Assembly (NCBI GenBank): GCA_016206405.1
Contig: JACQRQ010000259.1
Coordinates: forward strand, 1-25,912
Direction of reading: 5' to 3'
From: Elusimicrobiota bacterium
GTDB lineage: Bacteria > Elusimicrobiota > Elusimicrobia > O2-12-FULL-59-9
Length of the DNA: 25,912 nt
The position numbers and the translations under genes are program-made. Under the pieces are notes generated by a model, which searched no databases, was not told the origin of the DNA, and saw nothing but the letters and a program-made list of their open reading frames with translations. Positions 7,959 through 16,500 of this stretch are shown in pieces. Every line of letters begins with the position of its first letter. Position 1 is the stretch's first letter.

Positions 7959-8663
7959 ATGACCTCCAAAAGGACCATGCTTAACCTTTGCCTCTTGGCC
8001 GCCGGCGCCGCAGCCGTCGCTTTTTCCTCCTTCGCCTGCCGGAATGGCGACGGTTTTTCGGCCGCCAGAAAGGAGAAGCCGGCGGAGGGCGACGATTCCT
8101 CGGCGCTCAAAAAAGATGTCTTTCTTTGCATGGGAGATTCCTTGACCGCGGGCTACGGGGTCGCGCGCGAGGAGGCCTGGCCCGGGCTTTTGGAGGCGGA
8201 TCTCAAGACCGAAGGAATCTCGCTGCGGGTTCGAAACGCCGGGACCAGCGGCCTGACGAGCGCAGGTGCGCTCGAAGCCCTTTCTTGGCAGCTTTCCGGC
8301 GATATCCGCATTCTTTTTCTGGCCATCGGCGCCAATGACGGACTGCGCGGATTAGATCTGGGGCAAAGCCGCAAGAACATCAGTTCGATTGTGAGAGAAG
8401 CCCAGGCCCGAGGTGTCCACGTGGTCTTGGCGGGCATGAAAATCCCGCCGAATTATGGGCCCGTTTATGCCAAAAACTTTGAGGCCATGTACGTTGAGAT
8501 CGCCCGCGAACACCGCCTAAAACTCATGCCCTTTCTGTTGGAAGGCGTCGCCGGACGTCCCCGTTATAACTTGGAAGACGGCATCCATCCTAATGCCGAA
8601 GGCCACCGCCTCATCGCCGGCAACGTGCTCGCATTTCTTAAGAAAGAGAAGGTGCTGAGGTGA
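7959..8663 (+). CDS. tesA: GDSL/SGNH arylesterase / lysophospholipase, exported
   Basis: 234 residues from ATG 7959; a GTG at 7956 immediately precedes it. The N-terminus is a signal sequence (LNLCLLAAGAAAVAFSSFAC); Cys27 could be a lipidation site, but the lipobox is atypical. SGNH blocks are clear: block I MGDSLTAGYG with the nucleophile Ser61, the block II Gly in 'NAGTSGLTS', block III GAND with Asn126, and block V DGIHPN with Asp207 and His210. It should hydrolyse esters or thioesters in the periplasm or at the inner-membrane face. Its stop overlaps the start of the ABC ATPase gene (TGATG). The order tesA, ybbA, ybbP is also found in E. coli, which strengthens the assignment. Confidence 0.93.
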   Translation: MTSKRTMLNLCLLAAGAAAVAFSSFACRNGDGFSAARKEKPAEGDDSSALKKDVFLCMGDSLTAGYGVAREEAWPGLLEADLKTEGISLRVRNAGTSGLTSAGALEALSWQLSGDIRILFLAIGANDGLRGLDLGQSRKNISSIVREAQARGVHVVLAGMKIPPNYGPVYAKNFEAMYVEIAREHRLKLMPFLLEGVAGRPRYNLEDGIHPNAEGHRLIAGNVLAFLKKEKVLR

Positions 8664-9340
8664 TGGACGCCGCGATCCTGGCGCTCAAAGAAGTGGCAAA
8701 ATCCTTCCCCTCGCCGGGAAAATCCCTGATAATTCTGGAAAGCGTGAGCCTCGAAGTGCGGGGCGCCCAGACTCTTGCCATCTCCGGGCCGAGCGGCAGC
8801 GGAAAATCAACGCTGCTGGGGCTGATGGCCGCGCTGGAGCGGCCGGATTCGGGAGAAATTTTTTTCCGCGGCCAATCCATGCGCGGCTGGGACGAAGATG
8901 CCCTGGCTGCCTGGAGGAGCGCATCGGTCGGCTTTATTTTTCAGAATTTTCGCCTCATTCCCAGCCTCACCGCGCTGGAAAACGTCTCCCTTCCCCTTGA
9001 GATACTTGGCTGGGAGCTCAAAACCGCCGCCAAACGGGCCGCGGAGCTTCTAGACCAATTAGGCCTGGGCGGCCGCCACGGCCATTTTCCCTCCCAGCTT
9101 TCCGGAGGCGAGCAGCAGCGAGTCGCCATCGGCCGGGCTTACGCGCACAGCCCCGCGATCATCCTCGCCGATGAGCCCACCGGCAGCCTGGACCGGGACA
9201 CGGCTGAAAAAGTCTTGGGCACGCTGCTCGACATCAACTCCACAAAAAAAACGGCGCTGGTGGTCGTCACCCACGACGACGGCATCGCTTCCCGCATGGG
9301 CCGCAGGCTCCTCTTGAACCAAGGCCGCATCGTCCCATGA
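8663..9340 (+). CDS. ybbA: ABC transporter ATP-binding protein (YbbA / LolD-like)
   Basis: 225 residues from ATG 8663, overlapping the tesA stop. Walker A is GPSGSGKST (about residues 42-50), the ABC signature is LSGGEQQRVAIGRA, and Walker B with the catalytic Glu is IILADEPTGSLD, followed by the H-loop in 'VVVTHDDG'. It matches the MacB/LolD group of ATPases that drive FtsX-type mechanotransmission permeases rather than classical import. The partner permease begins within its stop codon (ATGA at 9337), indicating translational coupling. Its placement after tesA supports YbbA rather than LolD itself. Confidence 0.93.
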   Translation: MDAAILALKEVAKSFPSPGKSLIILESVSLEVRGAQTLAISGPSGSGKSTLLGLMAALERPDSGEIFFRGQSMRGWDEDALAAWRSASVGFIFQNFRLIPSLTALENVSLPLEILGWELKTAAKRAAELLDQLGLGGRHGHFPSQLSGGEQQRVAIGRAYAHSPAIILADEPTGSLDRDTAEKVLGTLLDINSTKKTALVVVTHDDGIASRMGRRLLLNQGRIVP

Positions 9341-11892
9341 AAGGCCTGGGACTTTTGGGGGCGCGTCTTTACAGACGCCACCTCGGCCGGATGCTTTTTT
9401 TCAGCTCGCTCATCGCGGTCGGCGTCGCCCTGCTCTTCGGCATCGAAAATCTCCTGCGGACCGTCGAACGCGGCGTCGCGGCCAAAGCGCGCGAGCTTCT
9501 CGCCGCCGACGTGGCCGTAGAGTCCGAAAGACCCTTCAGCCCGCAGGCCCGGGCCGTTTTCGCGCGCTTAGAAACCGGCGGCATTAAGAGCGCCGGCATT
9601 CTCGAATTCGCCTCCATGCTGCAGCCTGCCAGGACCGGCGCCGCGCCATTTTTGGTGAGCGTAAAGGCCGTCGATGAATCCTACCCATTTTACGGACGAC
9701 TCCAGACGGACCCGCCCTCAGGCCGGGCCAGGCTCTTTCAAGAAGGCGCCTGCCTCATTGAGGACGTCGCCGCCCTCCAGCACGGGCTTAAAGCCGGAGA
9801 CCGCGTGCGGCTCGGCCACATCCGTTTGAGGATCGCGGGCGCCATCGAGCGCGAGCCCGACCGCAGCCTGACGGGCTTTAACTTGGCCCCGCGCCTCCTC
9901 GTATCGCTTGAGCGAGCGCATGAAACCGGGCTTATCCGCTTTGGAAGCCGCATTCGTCACCGCCGTTTATTCGCGATTGAAGGACCCGGCGATTTTCGCC
10001 TGGCGGCCGCGCGGCTCAAACATCGCCTCGAGTCCGAGCTCGATGATCCCTATGTCCGCGTCACCGCCTTTGGCGACGCAGAGGCGAGAAGCCGTGAAGG
10101 CCTCAAGCGCGCCGCTCTTTTTTTCGTCCTGGTGTCTTTGGTCACCTTGCTCCTCGGTGCCGTCGGCATGGCGGCCGGCTTCACGACTTTTTTAAACGAA
10201 CAAATTGAGACCGCCGCCATATTGCGTTGCCTGGGAGTCGGTCCGCGCGACATCGGACGGCTCTATCTGAGCCTGTGCGCTGCCGTCGGCCTCGGCGGGG
10301 CCGCGCTGGGAGCTTTGGGAGGCGTCGCGTTAAACGCCCTGAGCCTTGCGGCTCTTGAAGAATTCCTGACGCCCGGCTTGGGCCTTTCCCTGGACCTGCA
10401 TTGGCCGAGCTTGGCGGAGGGCTGCTGCCTGGCGCTGGCCGTTTCGCTGGCCGTCAACGCGCACAAGGTGAAGGCCCTTTCGCGGCTTTCGCCGTTGGAC
10501 TTTTTTCGGGGGAAAGTGCTCGGCCTTCCGCCTGCTCTGAGGATCGACGCCGTTGCCGCCGCGCTCGGATTGGCCGCCCTCTTTCTTTATGCGCGGGTCA
10601 AGGCCGGCTCGTGGGAGGCCGCCCGCAACTTCACGCTCTCCCTGGCGGCATCCGTCGCGGCGGCGCTCCTCCTTATCCTGGCCGCGCTCTGGGCTCTCTC
10701 GAAAGCCGCGCGCCTCCTAAACGGACCGCGCACCTTCGCCCTGCGCCATGGTTTGCTTGAGTTGACTCGGCGCAAACCGCGCAGCTTGGTCTTTCTTTTC
10801 TCCCTCTCTATCGGCTTCTCCCTTCTGGGCGCCCTGGAGTTGGTGCGCCACAGCCTGGTCGCGGAGTTCCGCCTCACGCAGGGTCCCGGCGGCCCGAATC
10901 TTTTCCTTGTGGACGTTCAGAAATCCCAATTGACGGGCGCCGCCGCTTTGGCGGCCCGGTACGCGCAGACTCCGGCCGTGTTCGCCCCCCTGGTGCGCTC
11001 ACGCATCACCCACATCAATGGCGCCGCGGTGCAAGCGCAAAGGTTGGAAGGGGTCTCGCGCGAAGCGCGCGACCGGCAGAGATTCCTCACCCGGGAGCAA
11101 AACCTCACTTACAAAGACGACCTTCAGGAAAGCGAAGAGGTGATGCGAGGAGATTTCTGGAAGCCCGGCGAACGCCGCCCCGAGGCAAGTCTGGAGCATT
11201 GGTTCAGCGAGAGGACCGGAATCGGGCTCGGCGACCGGGTGAGCTTCGACATTCAAGGCCGGATGTTGGAGGCGGTAGTGACTTCCATCCGCAAAATTAA
11301 TTGGTCAAGCGCCCGGCCCAATTTTTTCATCGCTCTACCGGCATCCTCGCTGGAAAACGCCCCCCAAAGCTTCATTGCCTCGTTGGGGGTGCCGCATGCG
11401 GAACGCTCAGCCCGTTTTCAAAAAGAAATCATCGGCGCCTTTCCCAACGTCTCCGTGATTGATATTTCAAAGGTTCTAGAAAACGTGGAGAAGGTGCTCG
11501 GCGTCTTGTTGAGATCGCTAAATCTCTTGAGCTGGTTCTGCGTGGGAGTCGGCCTTTTGGCCCTGGCGGGGACTCTCAGCGCCGGTCATCGGGAACGGTG
11601 CGAGCGAGCCGCCCTCTTTCGGACTCTCGGCCTGACTAGGTCGAGGATAATGCTCGTTGATTTTTGGGAGTTCCTATCCATAAGCGCCATTTCTTTCTTC
11701 ATCGCCGCCGTCATCGCCCTCGGCCTCAGTTGCCTCCTCACTCGGCAACTCGACGTTCGCTTCCTGCCGCAGCCATGGCTGTTTGTAAGGATTCTTTTGC
11801 CGGCTCTTTGGATGCCGCCGGTGGTGGGAATTCTGGCCAACTGGAAAACTTACCGCGCCGGCGTCATGGAAAATTTGCGGCGCGAGCTTTGA
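9337..11892 (+). CDS. ybbP: FtsX-family ABC permease (YbbP-like)
   Basis: 851 residues, starting ATGA inside the ybbA stop. A first transmembrane helix (about 19-38) is followed by a large periplasmic domain. The first FtsX domain comes next ('ALFFVLVSLVTLLLGAVGMAAG', then 'ETAAILRCLGVGPRDIGRLY'), then a middle block of helices, a second periplasmic domain, and a C-terminal FtsX domain carrying 'ERAALFRTLGLTRSRIMLVDFWEFLSI'. Two FtsX units and about ten helices match YbbP. With YbbA it probably forms an envelope-acting ATP-driven machine handling lipids or hydrophobic molecules; the substrate is unproven. It converges on the ankyrin gene with a 9-bp gap. Confidence 0.92.
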   Translation: MKGLGLLGARLYRRHLGRMLFFSSLIAVGVALLFGIENLLRTVERGVAAKARELLAADVAVESERPFSPQARAVFARLETGGIKSAGILEFASMLQPARTGAAPFLVSVKAVDESYPFYGRLQTDPPSGRARLFQEGACLIEDVAALQHGLKAGDRVRLGHIRLRIAGAIEREPDRSLTGFNLAPRLLVSLERAHETGLIRFGSRIRHRRLFAIEGPGDFRLAAARLKHRLESELDDPYVRVTAFGDAEARSREGLKRAALFFVLVSLVTLLLGAVGMAAGFTTFLNEQIETAAILRCLGVGPRDIGRLYLSLCAAVGLGGAALGALGGVALNALSLAALEEFLTPGLGLSLDLHWPSLAEGCCLALAVSLAVNAHKVKALSRLSPLDFFRGKVLGLPPALRIDAVAAALGLAALFLYARVKAGSWEAARNFTLSLAASVAAALLLILAALWALSKAARLLNGPRTFALRHGLLELTRRKPRSLVFLFSLSIGFSLLGALELVRHSLVAEFRLTQGPGGPNLFLVDVQKSQLTGAAALAARYAQTPAVFAPLVRSRITHINGAAVQAQRLEGVSREARDRQRFLTREQNLTYKDDLQESEEVMRGDFWKPGERRPEASLEHWFSERTGIGLGDRVSFDIQGRMLEAVVTSIRKINWSSARPNFFIALPASSLENAPQSFIASLGVPHAERSARFQKEIIGAFPNVSVIDISKVLENVEKVLGVLLRSLNLLSWFCVGVGLLALAGTLSAGHRERCERAALFRTLGLTRSRIMLVDFWEFLSISAISFFIAAVIALGLSCLLTRQLDVRFLPQPWLFVRILLPALWMPPVVGILANWKTYRAGVMENLRREL

Positions 11893-11901
11893 AAGCCCGC
11901 C

Positions 11902-13188
11902 TTATTTTTTCGCTTTGCGCTTTTTTGTGCCGGCGGCCGGCGCGGCTTTCCGCTTCAGCTTCCGGAGGCGTTCCGCCACTTCTTTGGCGTCTTTAGCCTC
12001 AGGCTCAAACTCCAGGTATTTCTTAAAGTTGTCGGCCGCGCATTCAAAGTTCTTGGCCGCCTCGCAGGCGCGGGCCAAACCTCGATATGCGGCCGGCCAG
12101 TCCGGCGCCATCTCGACCGCCATTTCAAATTCAGTGACTGCCGCTTCAAAATCCCGGAGCCCCTTGGCCTTCTTGACCGCGGTTTCCGCGTGGGCCAATT
12201 GCCGCTCGGCTTCTCCCGAAACAAAAACCCGCGCCCCTGCCCGCCTTAAAATCCGCACGATCTCGCCGTAATTCTCCTCAGCGGCGGCGGCCAGGGCGCT
12301 GCGTCCATCCGCGTCCCTAACGTTGACATCCGCGCCGTTGGCGATTAAAAAACTGACGGCCTGGACATGCCCCCCTTCCGCCGCACCCGCCAGGGCCGTT
12401 TTTCCATAGGCGTCCCGTGCGCGGACATCGGCGCCGCCGGCGATCAGGATTTCCGCGACATCCGCATGTCCCGCGCCGGCCGCGTACATCAGGGCGTTCC
12501 GGCGGTCATTGTCCTTGGCCGTCACCTCCACCCCAAGATCAATAAGCGCCTTGGCGGTGTGGCTGGATGCCTTGTATGCCGCGGCGACCGCCATCAAAAC
12601 GGTGCGGCCGTTTTTGTCCCTAACGTTGACATCCGCCCCGAGGTCCGCCAAGTTTCTCATGGTCGAGGCGGAGCCTGCGAGCGCCGCCGCCCACAAGGCG
12701 GTCCTCCCTGCTTTATCCGCGACGCCCACCTTGGAGCCCTTTTGGACCAAAAGCTTCAGCGTCCGGGCCGGGGCGTCGGCCGCCGCCGCAACCGCCAGAA
12801 CGGATTTCCCGGCGTCCTCGGTTGCGTTGATATCCGCTCCGGACACGACGAGCGCGTTGATAATCTCGTCGTATCCCGCTGAAGCCGCGAACATGAGCGG
12901 CGTCAGGCCGCCCGCCTCCCGCTTGGCGTTCACGTCAGCTCCGGCGTCGATGAGTATCTTCAATATTTCCAGGCGCCCCCCCGCCGCCGCGGCCATCAAC
13001 GGCGTAAAGCCGAAGTCGTTTTTAGTGTCCGGCCTCCAGCCCTTTTTGAGAAAGCTCCTGACCTCCTCGATATTTCCCTTTTCGACGGCGGTGATGAGCT
13101 TGGTCGTCATGCCTCCATCGGTCTGCGCCGCGGCCGATGCGGCCGTCATCAACAACGCCGCCGTCAATAAGCGCATTATCTTGTCCAT
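11902..13188 (-). CDS. Exported ankyrin-repeat protein with C-terminal TPR and basic tail
   Basis: About 428 residues from ATG 13188 (MDKIMRLLTAALLMTAASAAAQ, a good Sec signal peptide); the frame extends to 13230 but that part is not signal-like. Nine ankyrin repeats follow (for example 'GFTPLMAAAAGGRLEILKIL' and 'YGKTALAGAAEGGHVQAVSF'), then a TPR-like pair ('AAVTEFEMAVEMAPDWPAAY', 'CAADNFKKYLEFEPEAKDA') and a Lys/Arg-rich C-terminus. These folds mediate protein-protein binding; a periplasmic scaffold is inferred and no partner is known. Upstream TGCTACAAT gives an extended -10 only 9 nt before the ATG, with no ribosome-binding site visible. Two repeats share a 21-nt identical stretch (12313-12333 and 12616-12636), a sign of internal duplication or conversion. 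Confidence 0.88.
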   Translation of the reverse strand: MDKIMRLLTAALLMTAASAAAQTDGGMTTKLITAVEKGNIEEVRSFLKKGWRPDTKNDFGFTPLMAAAAGGRLEILKILIDAGADVNAKREAGGLTPLMFAASAGYDEIINALVVSGADINATEDAGKSVLAVAAAADAPARTLKLLVQKGSKVGVADKAGRTALWAAALAGSASTMRNLADLGADVNVRDKNGRTVLMAVAAAYKASSHTAKALIDLGVEVTAKDNDRRNALMYAAGAGHADVAEILIAGGADVRARDAYGKTALAGAAEGGHVQAVSFLIANGADVNVRDADGRSALAAAAEENYGEIVRILRRAGARVFVSGEAERQLAHAETAVKKAKGLRDFEAAVTEFEMAVEMAPDWPAAYRGLARACEAAKNFECAADNFKKYLEFEPEAKDAKEVAERLRKLKRKAAPAAGTKKRKAKK

Positions 13189-13197
13189 GCCGGCTTT

Positions 13198-13206
13198 ATT
13201 GTAGCA
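13198..13206 (-). promoter_or_regulatory. Extended -10 element TGCTACAAT before the ankyrin gene
   Basis: TGCTACAAT on the minus strand matches the extended -10 pattern TGnTATAAT at all but one position. The predicted start is near 13191, leaving almost no leader before ATG 13188. No convincing -35 is present, as is common for extended -10 promoters. Confidence 0.45.
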
Positions 13207-13265
13207 AAGGTTATGAGCCGCCGCGACCAAAAACCGCCCTCATTTTATTCAAGCGACGCCGTATT

Positions 13266-13274
13266 TGATAGAAT
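13266..13274 (+). promoter_or_regulatory. Extended -10 element TGATAGAAT before the aromatic-repeat gene
   Basis: TGATAGAAT lies six bases before ATG 13281, so the predicted transcription start falls at or next to the start codon (a leaderless mRNA). No ribosome-binding site is present between them. It is divergent from the similar element serving the ankyrin gene 60 bp away. Confidence 0.45.
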
Positions 13275-13280
13275 TGCGCG

Positions 13281-13523
13281 ATGAAACGCCTGTTTCCGGC
13301 GCTCGCGTTGGCTATTCTGTTTCTGGCCCGCCCCTTCCCGGCCCACGCGGCTGAAAAGGACATGCCGCGCCCCGTAAAAATCTGGCCGTTCCTCCTCTAT
13401 GAAAGCGGCCCCGACCGCACCGACGTGGAAATACTGCTTTCGCTCATCTATTATGAGCGTGAATTCAACCGCCTGTCCCTCGGCTTTAGGCCCTTCTATT
13501 CTCGCACTTGGGATCCGGACTAG
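13281..13523 (+). CDS. N-terminal part of aromatic-repeat exported protein, ended by in-frame amber stop
   Basis: 80 residues: a signal peptide (MKRLFPALALAILFLARPFPAHA, cleavage after AHA) followed by 'KIWPFLLYESGPDRTDVEIL' and 'LGFRPFYSRTWDPD', which already show the aromatic strand motifs of the long downstream frame. The frame stops at TAG 13521-13523 but continues without any shift as KYWRWSALWPLVRYERRDEI into the large open frame below. The two parts are therefore one gene with a nonsense codon at position 81. Without read-through this piece would be a short exported peptide with no obvious function. The stop could be a recent mutation, a sequence error, or a suppressed codon. Confidence 0.7.
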   Translation: MKRLFPALALAILFLARPFPAHAAEKDMPRPVKIWPFLLYESGPDRTDVEILLSLIYYEREFNRLSLGFRPFYSRTWDPD

Positions 13524-16500
13524 AAGTACTGGCGGTGGAGCGCGCTTTGGCCCCTGGTTCGCTACGAGCGCCGGGACGAAATCCGGACTTTGTCGGTCCT
13601 GCCCCTCTACCGCCGTCAAACCGCTCCGGACAAAACCCAGGCCGTTCTCTTTCCGGCCTACAGTTATTTCCAAGAAAACGAAAAGCGCCGGCTGGGAGTG
13701 ATCGGCTACAGCCCGATCACTCTCTTCGATTTCCGCAGGGATTTCGGCACCGGCGAGATCAACCGGCGCTGGCTGTGGGCTTTTTATCAGCGCAAGGGCC
13801 AGGAGACTTCGTTAAACTTTTTCCCCTTGATCCGCCACAAAAGAAAACCGGAGGATGTCTTCTCCTACTTTTTCCCCTTCTACAACTATGAGCGCGACGC
13901 CCAGGGACGCACTTTGGGCATTCTCGGATACGCCCCGCTTTCCCTCGTCGACTTGCGCCAAGACTACCAGACCGGTGAAACCTACAAGCGCTACGCCCTC
14001 GTCACTTACCGGAAAAGAGACCCAATGACGAGCCTGAGCGTCTATCCTCTTTACCGGCAGCAAAGAGCCCCGGGCGAAAGCTCTACGGAGCTTATGCCCA
14101 TTTTCTACCACGCCCGGAAAACCTTCGGCAACTACATTCATTTTTCGATGTTTGGGCTCTCAAATTACGCCAATATTTTCGAGTACACGCGGGACGACGG
14201 CCGGAAGCTGCGCTCCTGGCATATGGCGCTCGTCTACGGCTCCAGCAGGGAAGGCAGTCGGTCCGAAAAATCCATCCTTTGGCCCTTTTTTCGCTCCGCC
14301 CATAACCCGGAGACCGAGGAAAAAGACCTCAACCTTTTATGGCCGCTTTTTAAGCGCTATAGAAACCCGGATTATTTCTCCGAGCGTTTTCTCCCCTTCT
14401 ACGCCCGCGCCCGGGATTCGGAGTTTAAGAACTTTTCGGAACTGCCGCCCTGGGCTTTATTTTCCCCCCTTCCCGCCTGGTATCGGGTATCCAACGATAA
14501 GTACGGCTTCAACCGCTTTCTTTGGCTCGGCTGGCTGACCCGAAGCCCCGATGGCCGCAAGGATGTTTTACTTAACTACTATAACTTTGAGAATAACGAC
14601 CTCGAAACTCGCCACCGGGGACTGTTCCCGCTATGGCATCAATCCAAATGGCAGGACCGAAGCCTAAGCGTGGCTCCGCTTTGGCTCTCTTACGGCGAGC
14701 CGCAGCACGCCTTCCGCACCCTCTTTCCCTTGCACTGGTATTACCGGTCCAAAAATTCCGCGCTGGAGGTCAACCTGCCGCTGCATATGCGCTACGAGGG
14801 CGGTACCTACCGTTTCAACGCTCTTTTCCCGTTCTACTATCACCTGCTCGATCAAGAGATCAACTCCGAGCTCAAGTACTATTTTCCGCTCTACGGCTTC
14901 TACCGCCGCGGAGAGAAGGTACGGCGACATCTTCTCCTGTTTCCACTCTGGTCCCGGCTGCATGAGGAGGACACCGGGGTTAATTCCTGGGACGCCCTCT
15001 GGCCGCTCTTTCATTACGAGACCGGGCCGCAGCGCGCCTCCACCCGGCTGCTTCCATTGTACTGGCAACGACGCTCGCCCGAATCGCAATCGGTGGTGGC
15101 CTTTCCCCTCTATTGGCATTTCCGGGGACCGTGGGGAAGCCAAACCCATCTGGTACCCTTCTTCGGCAGATTTCTGGGGGAAAATTTCTCTCTCAGCTAC
15201 ACCCTCGGCCCGTTTTGGGTGCGCATGGCGCAGCGTGATTATGACCGCACCAATATTCTTGGAGCGCTGGTTTCCCGTCGGCGGGATAAACGCCTGGATG
15301 GCCAAACCCAAAAATCCGGTTTCGGATTTTTGGGTTTGGACCCGCAATGGAGCCTTTTTTCCTTGACCCGCGAGGGACCGCTTCTCAACCACAGATTGTT
15401 CCCGCTCTACAGCTACCAGACCGACGGCTACACCAACGCGCTCGCCGTTTTCGGACTTGGCCGTCTCAGCTTTTTCCGCTCCGAGCAGACAAGCGACTAT
15501 TTCGAGCAGCGTTTCTCGCCTTTCTACACCTACAGCCGGGCCAAGGTCTGGGAAAAGGGAATCAACGCTGCGGCGATGCGGACGATCAGCCTTCTCGGTT
15601 TCTACCCGGAGTGGAGCCTTTTTTACAACCGCTGGAGTGAAACCGATGTCTCAAGATGGCTTTTCCCCGTCTACAGCTACCAGAGGGATGAAAATGGCAA
15701 AGATCTCGCCTTTTTAGGCGGCGGACCGTTCAGCCTGATTCACGCGGCCGACAACCGCCGGTGGACGCTGCGCCGCTTTTCACCCTTCGTCAGCTACGAG
15801 CGCAAGAAAAATTCAAAGGAGGCATCGGACTCGGAGGAGGCCACCGGTCTGGGATTGCTCGGCTTCAGCCCAAAATGGAGCTTAATTTCCCTCCGCCGCG
15901 AAGGGGCGGTGCAAACCTCCTGGCTCTTTCCTTTATATAGCCGCCGAATAGATAGGCAATCCTCGGACTTTTCCATGCTGGGTTACCAGCAAATGAGCCT
16001 ATTCTATTCCAAAGCCTCTCCAGGCGCGCGCCGCAGCCGATTTTTTCCTCTTTACAGCTATCGTCGCCAGGAAGCCGACAAAGAAGCCCCGGCCTCCGGT
16101 TCAACCACCCTCAGCCTTTTGGGCTTCTTTCCCCCCTTGAGCCTTTACTGCTACAAACTCGAAGGGGCGGAAACATCTCATCGGCTTACGCCCTTTTACA
16201 GCTATCGGAAAGGCAGGTCCGGCCGCTGGCTGGCATTATTGGGTTTCCAACGTCTCAGCCTGTTTTACAGCGCAACGAAGGCCGGCGCTTTCAGTCAGCG
16301 GCTCTTCCCCCTCTACGGCTACCGCCGTGAGGGCCGTCCGGAAGAGCCGGACTACGCCGTCAATGCCGACGTGCTCGGCTACCTGGCAAGATACAAGCGC
16401 TCGGGGGAGTCGAGCGATTTCAGACTGCTTTATAGACTCGTGCGCCTCAGCCGCACTCCCGATGTAACCGAGTTGGAGGTCAACCCGGTCTGGGATTCCA

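Noticed and set aside
13521..13523. Pyrrolysine or genome-wide amber recoding
   Set aside because: TAG is used as a normal terminal stop by the MDR gene and by this gene's own end, and no pyl genes or suppressor tRNA are in the window; a mutation or error is simpler.
14664..15392. 242-codon open frame on the - strand
   Set aside because: It is a shadow of the aromatic-repeat gene, whose strand motifs are continuous across the region.
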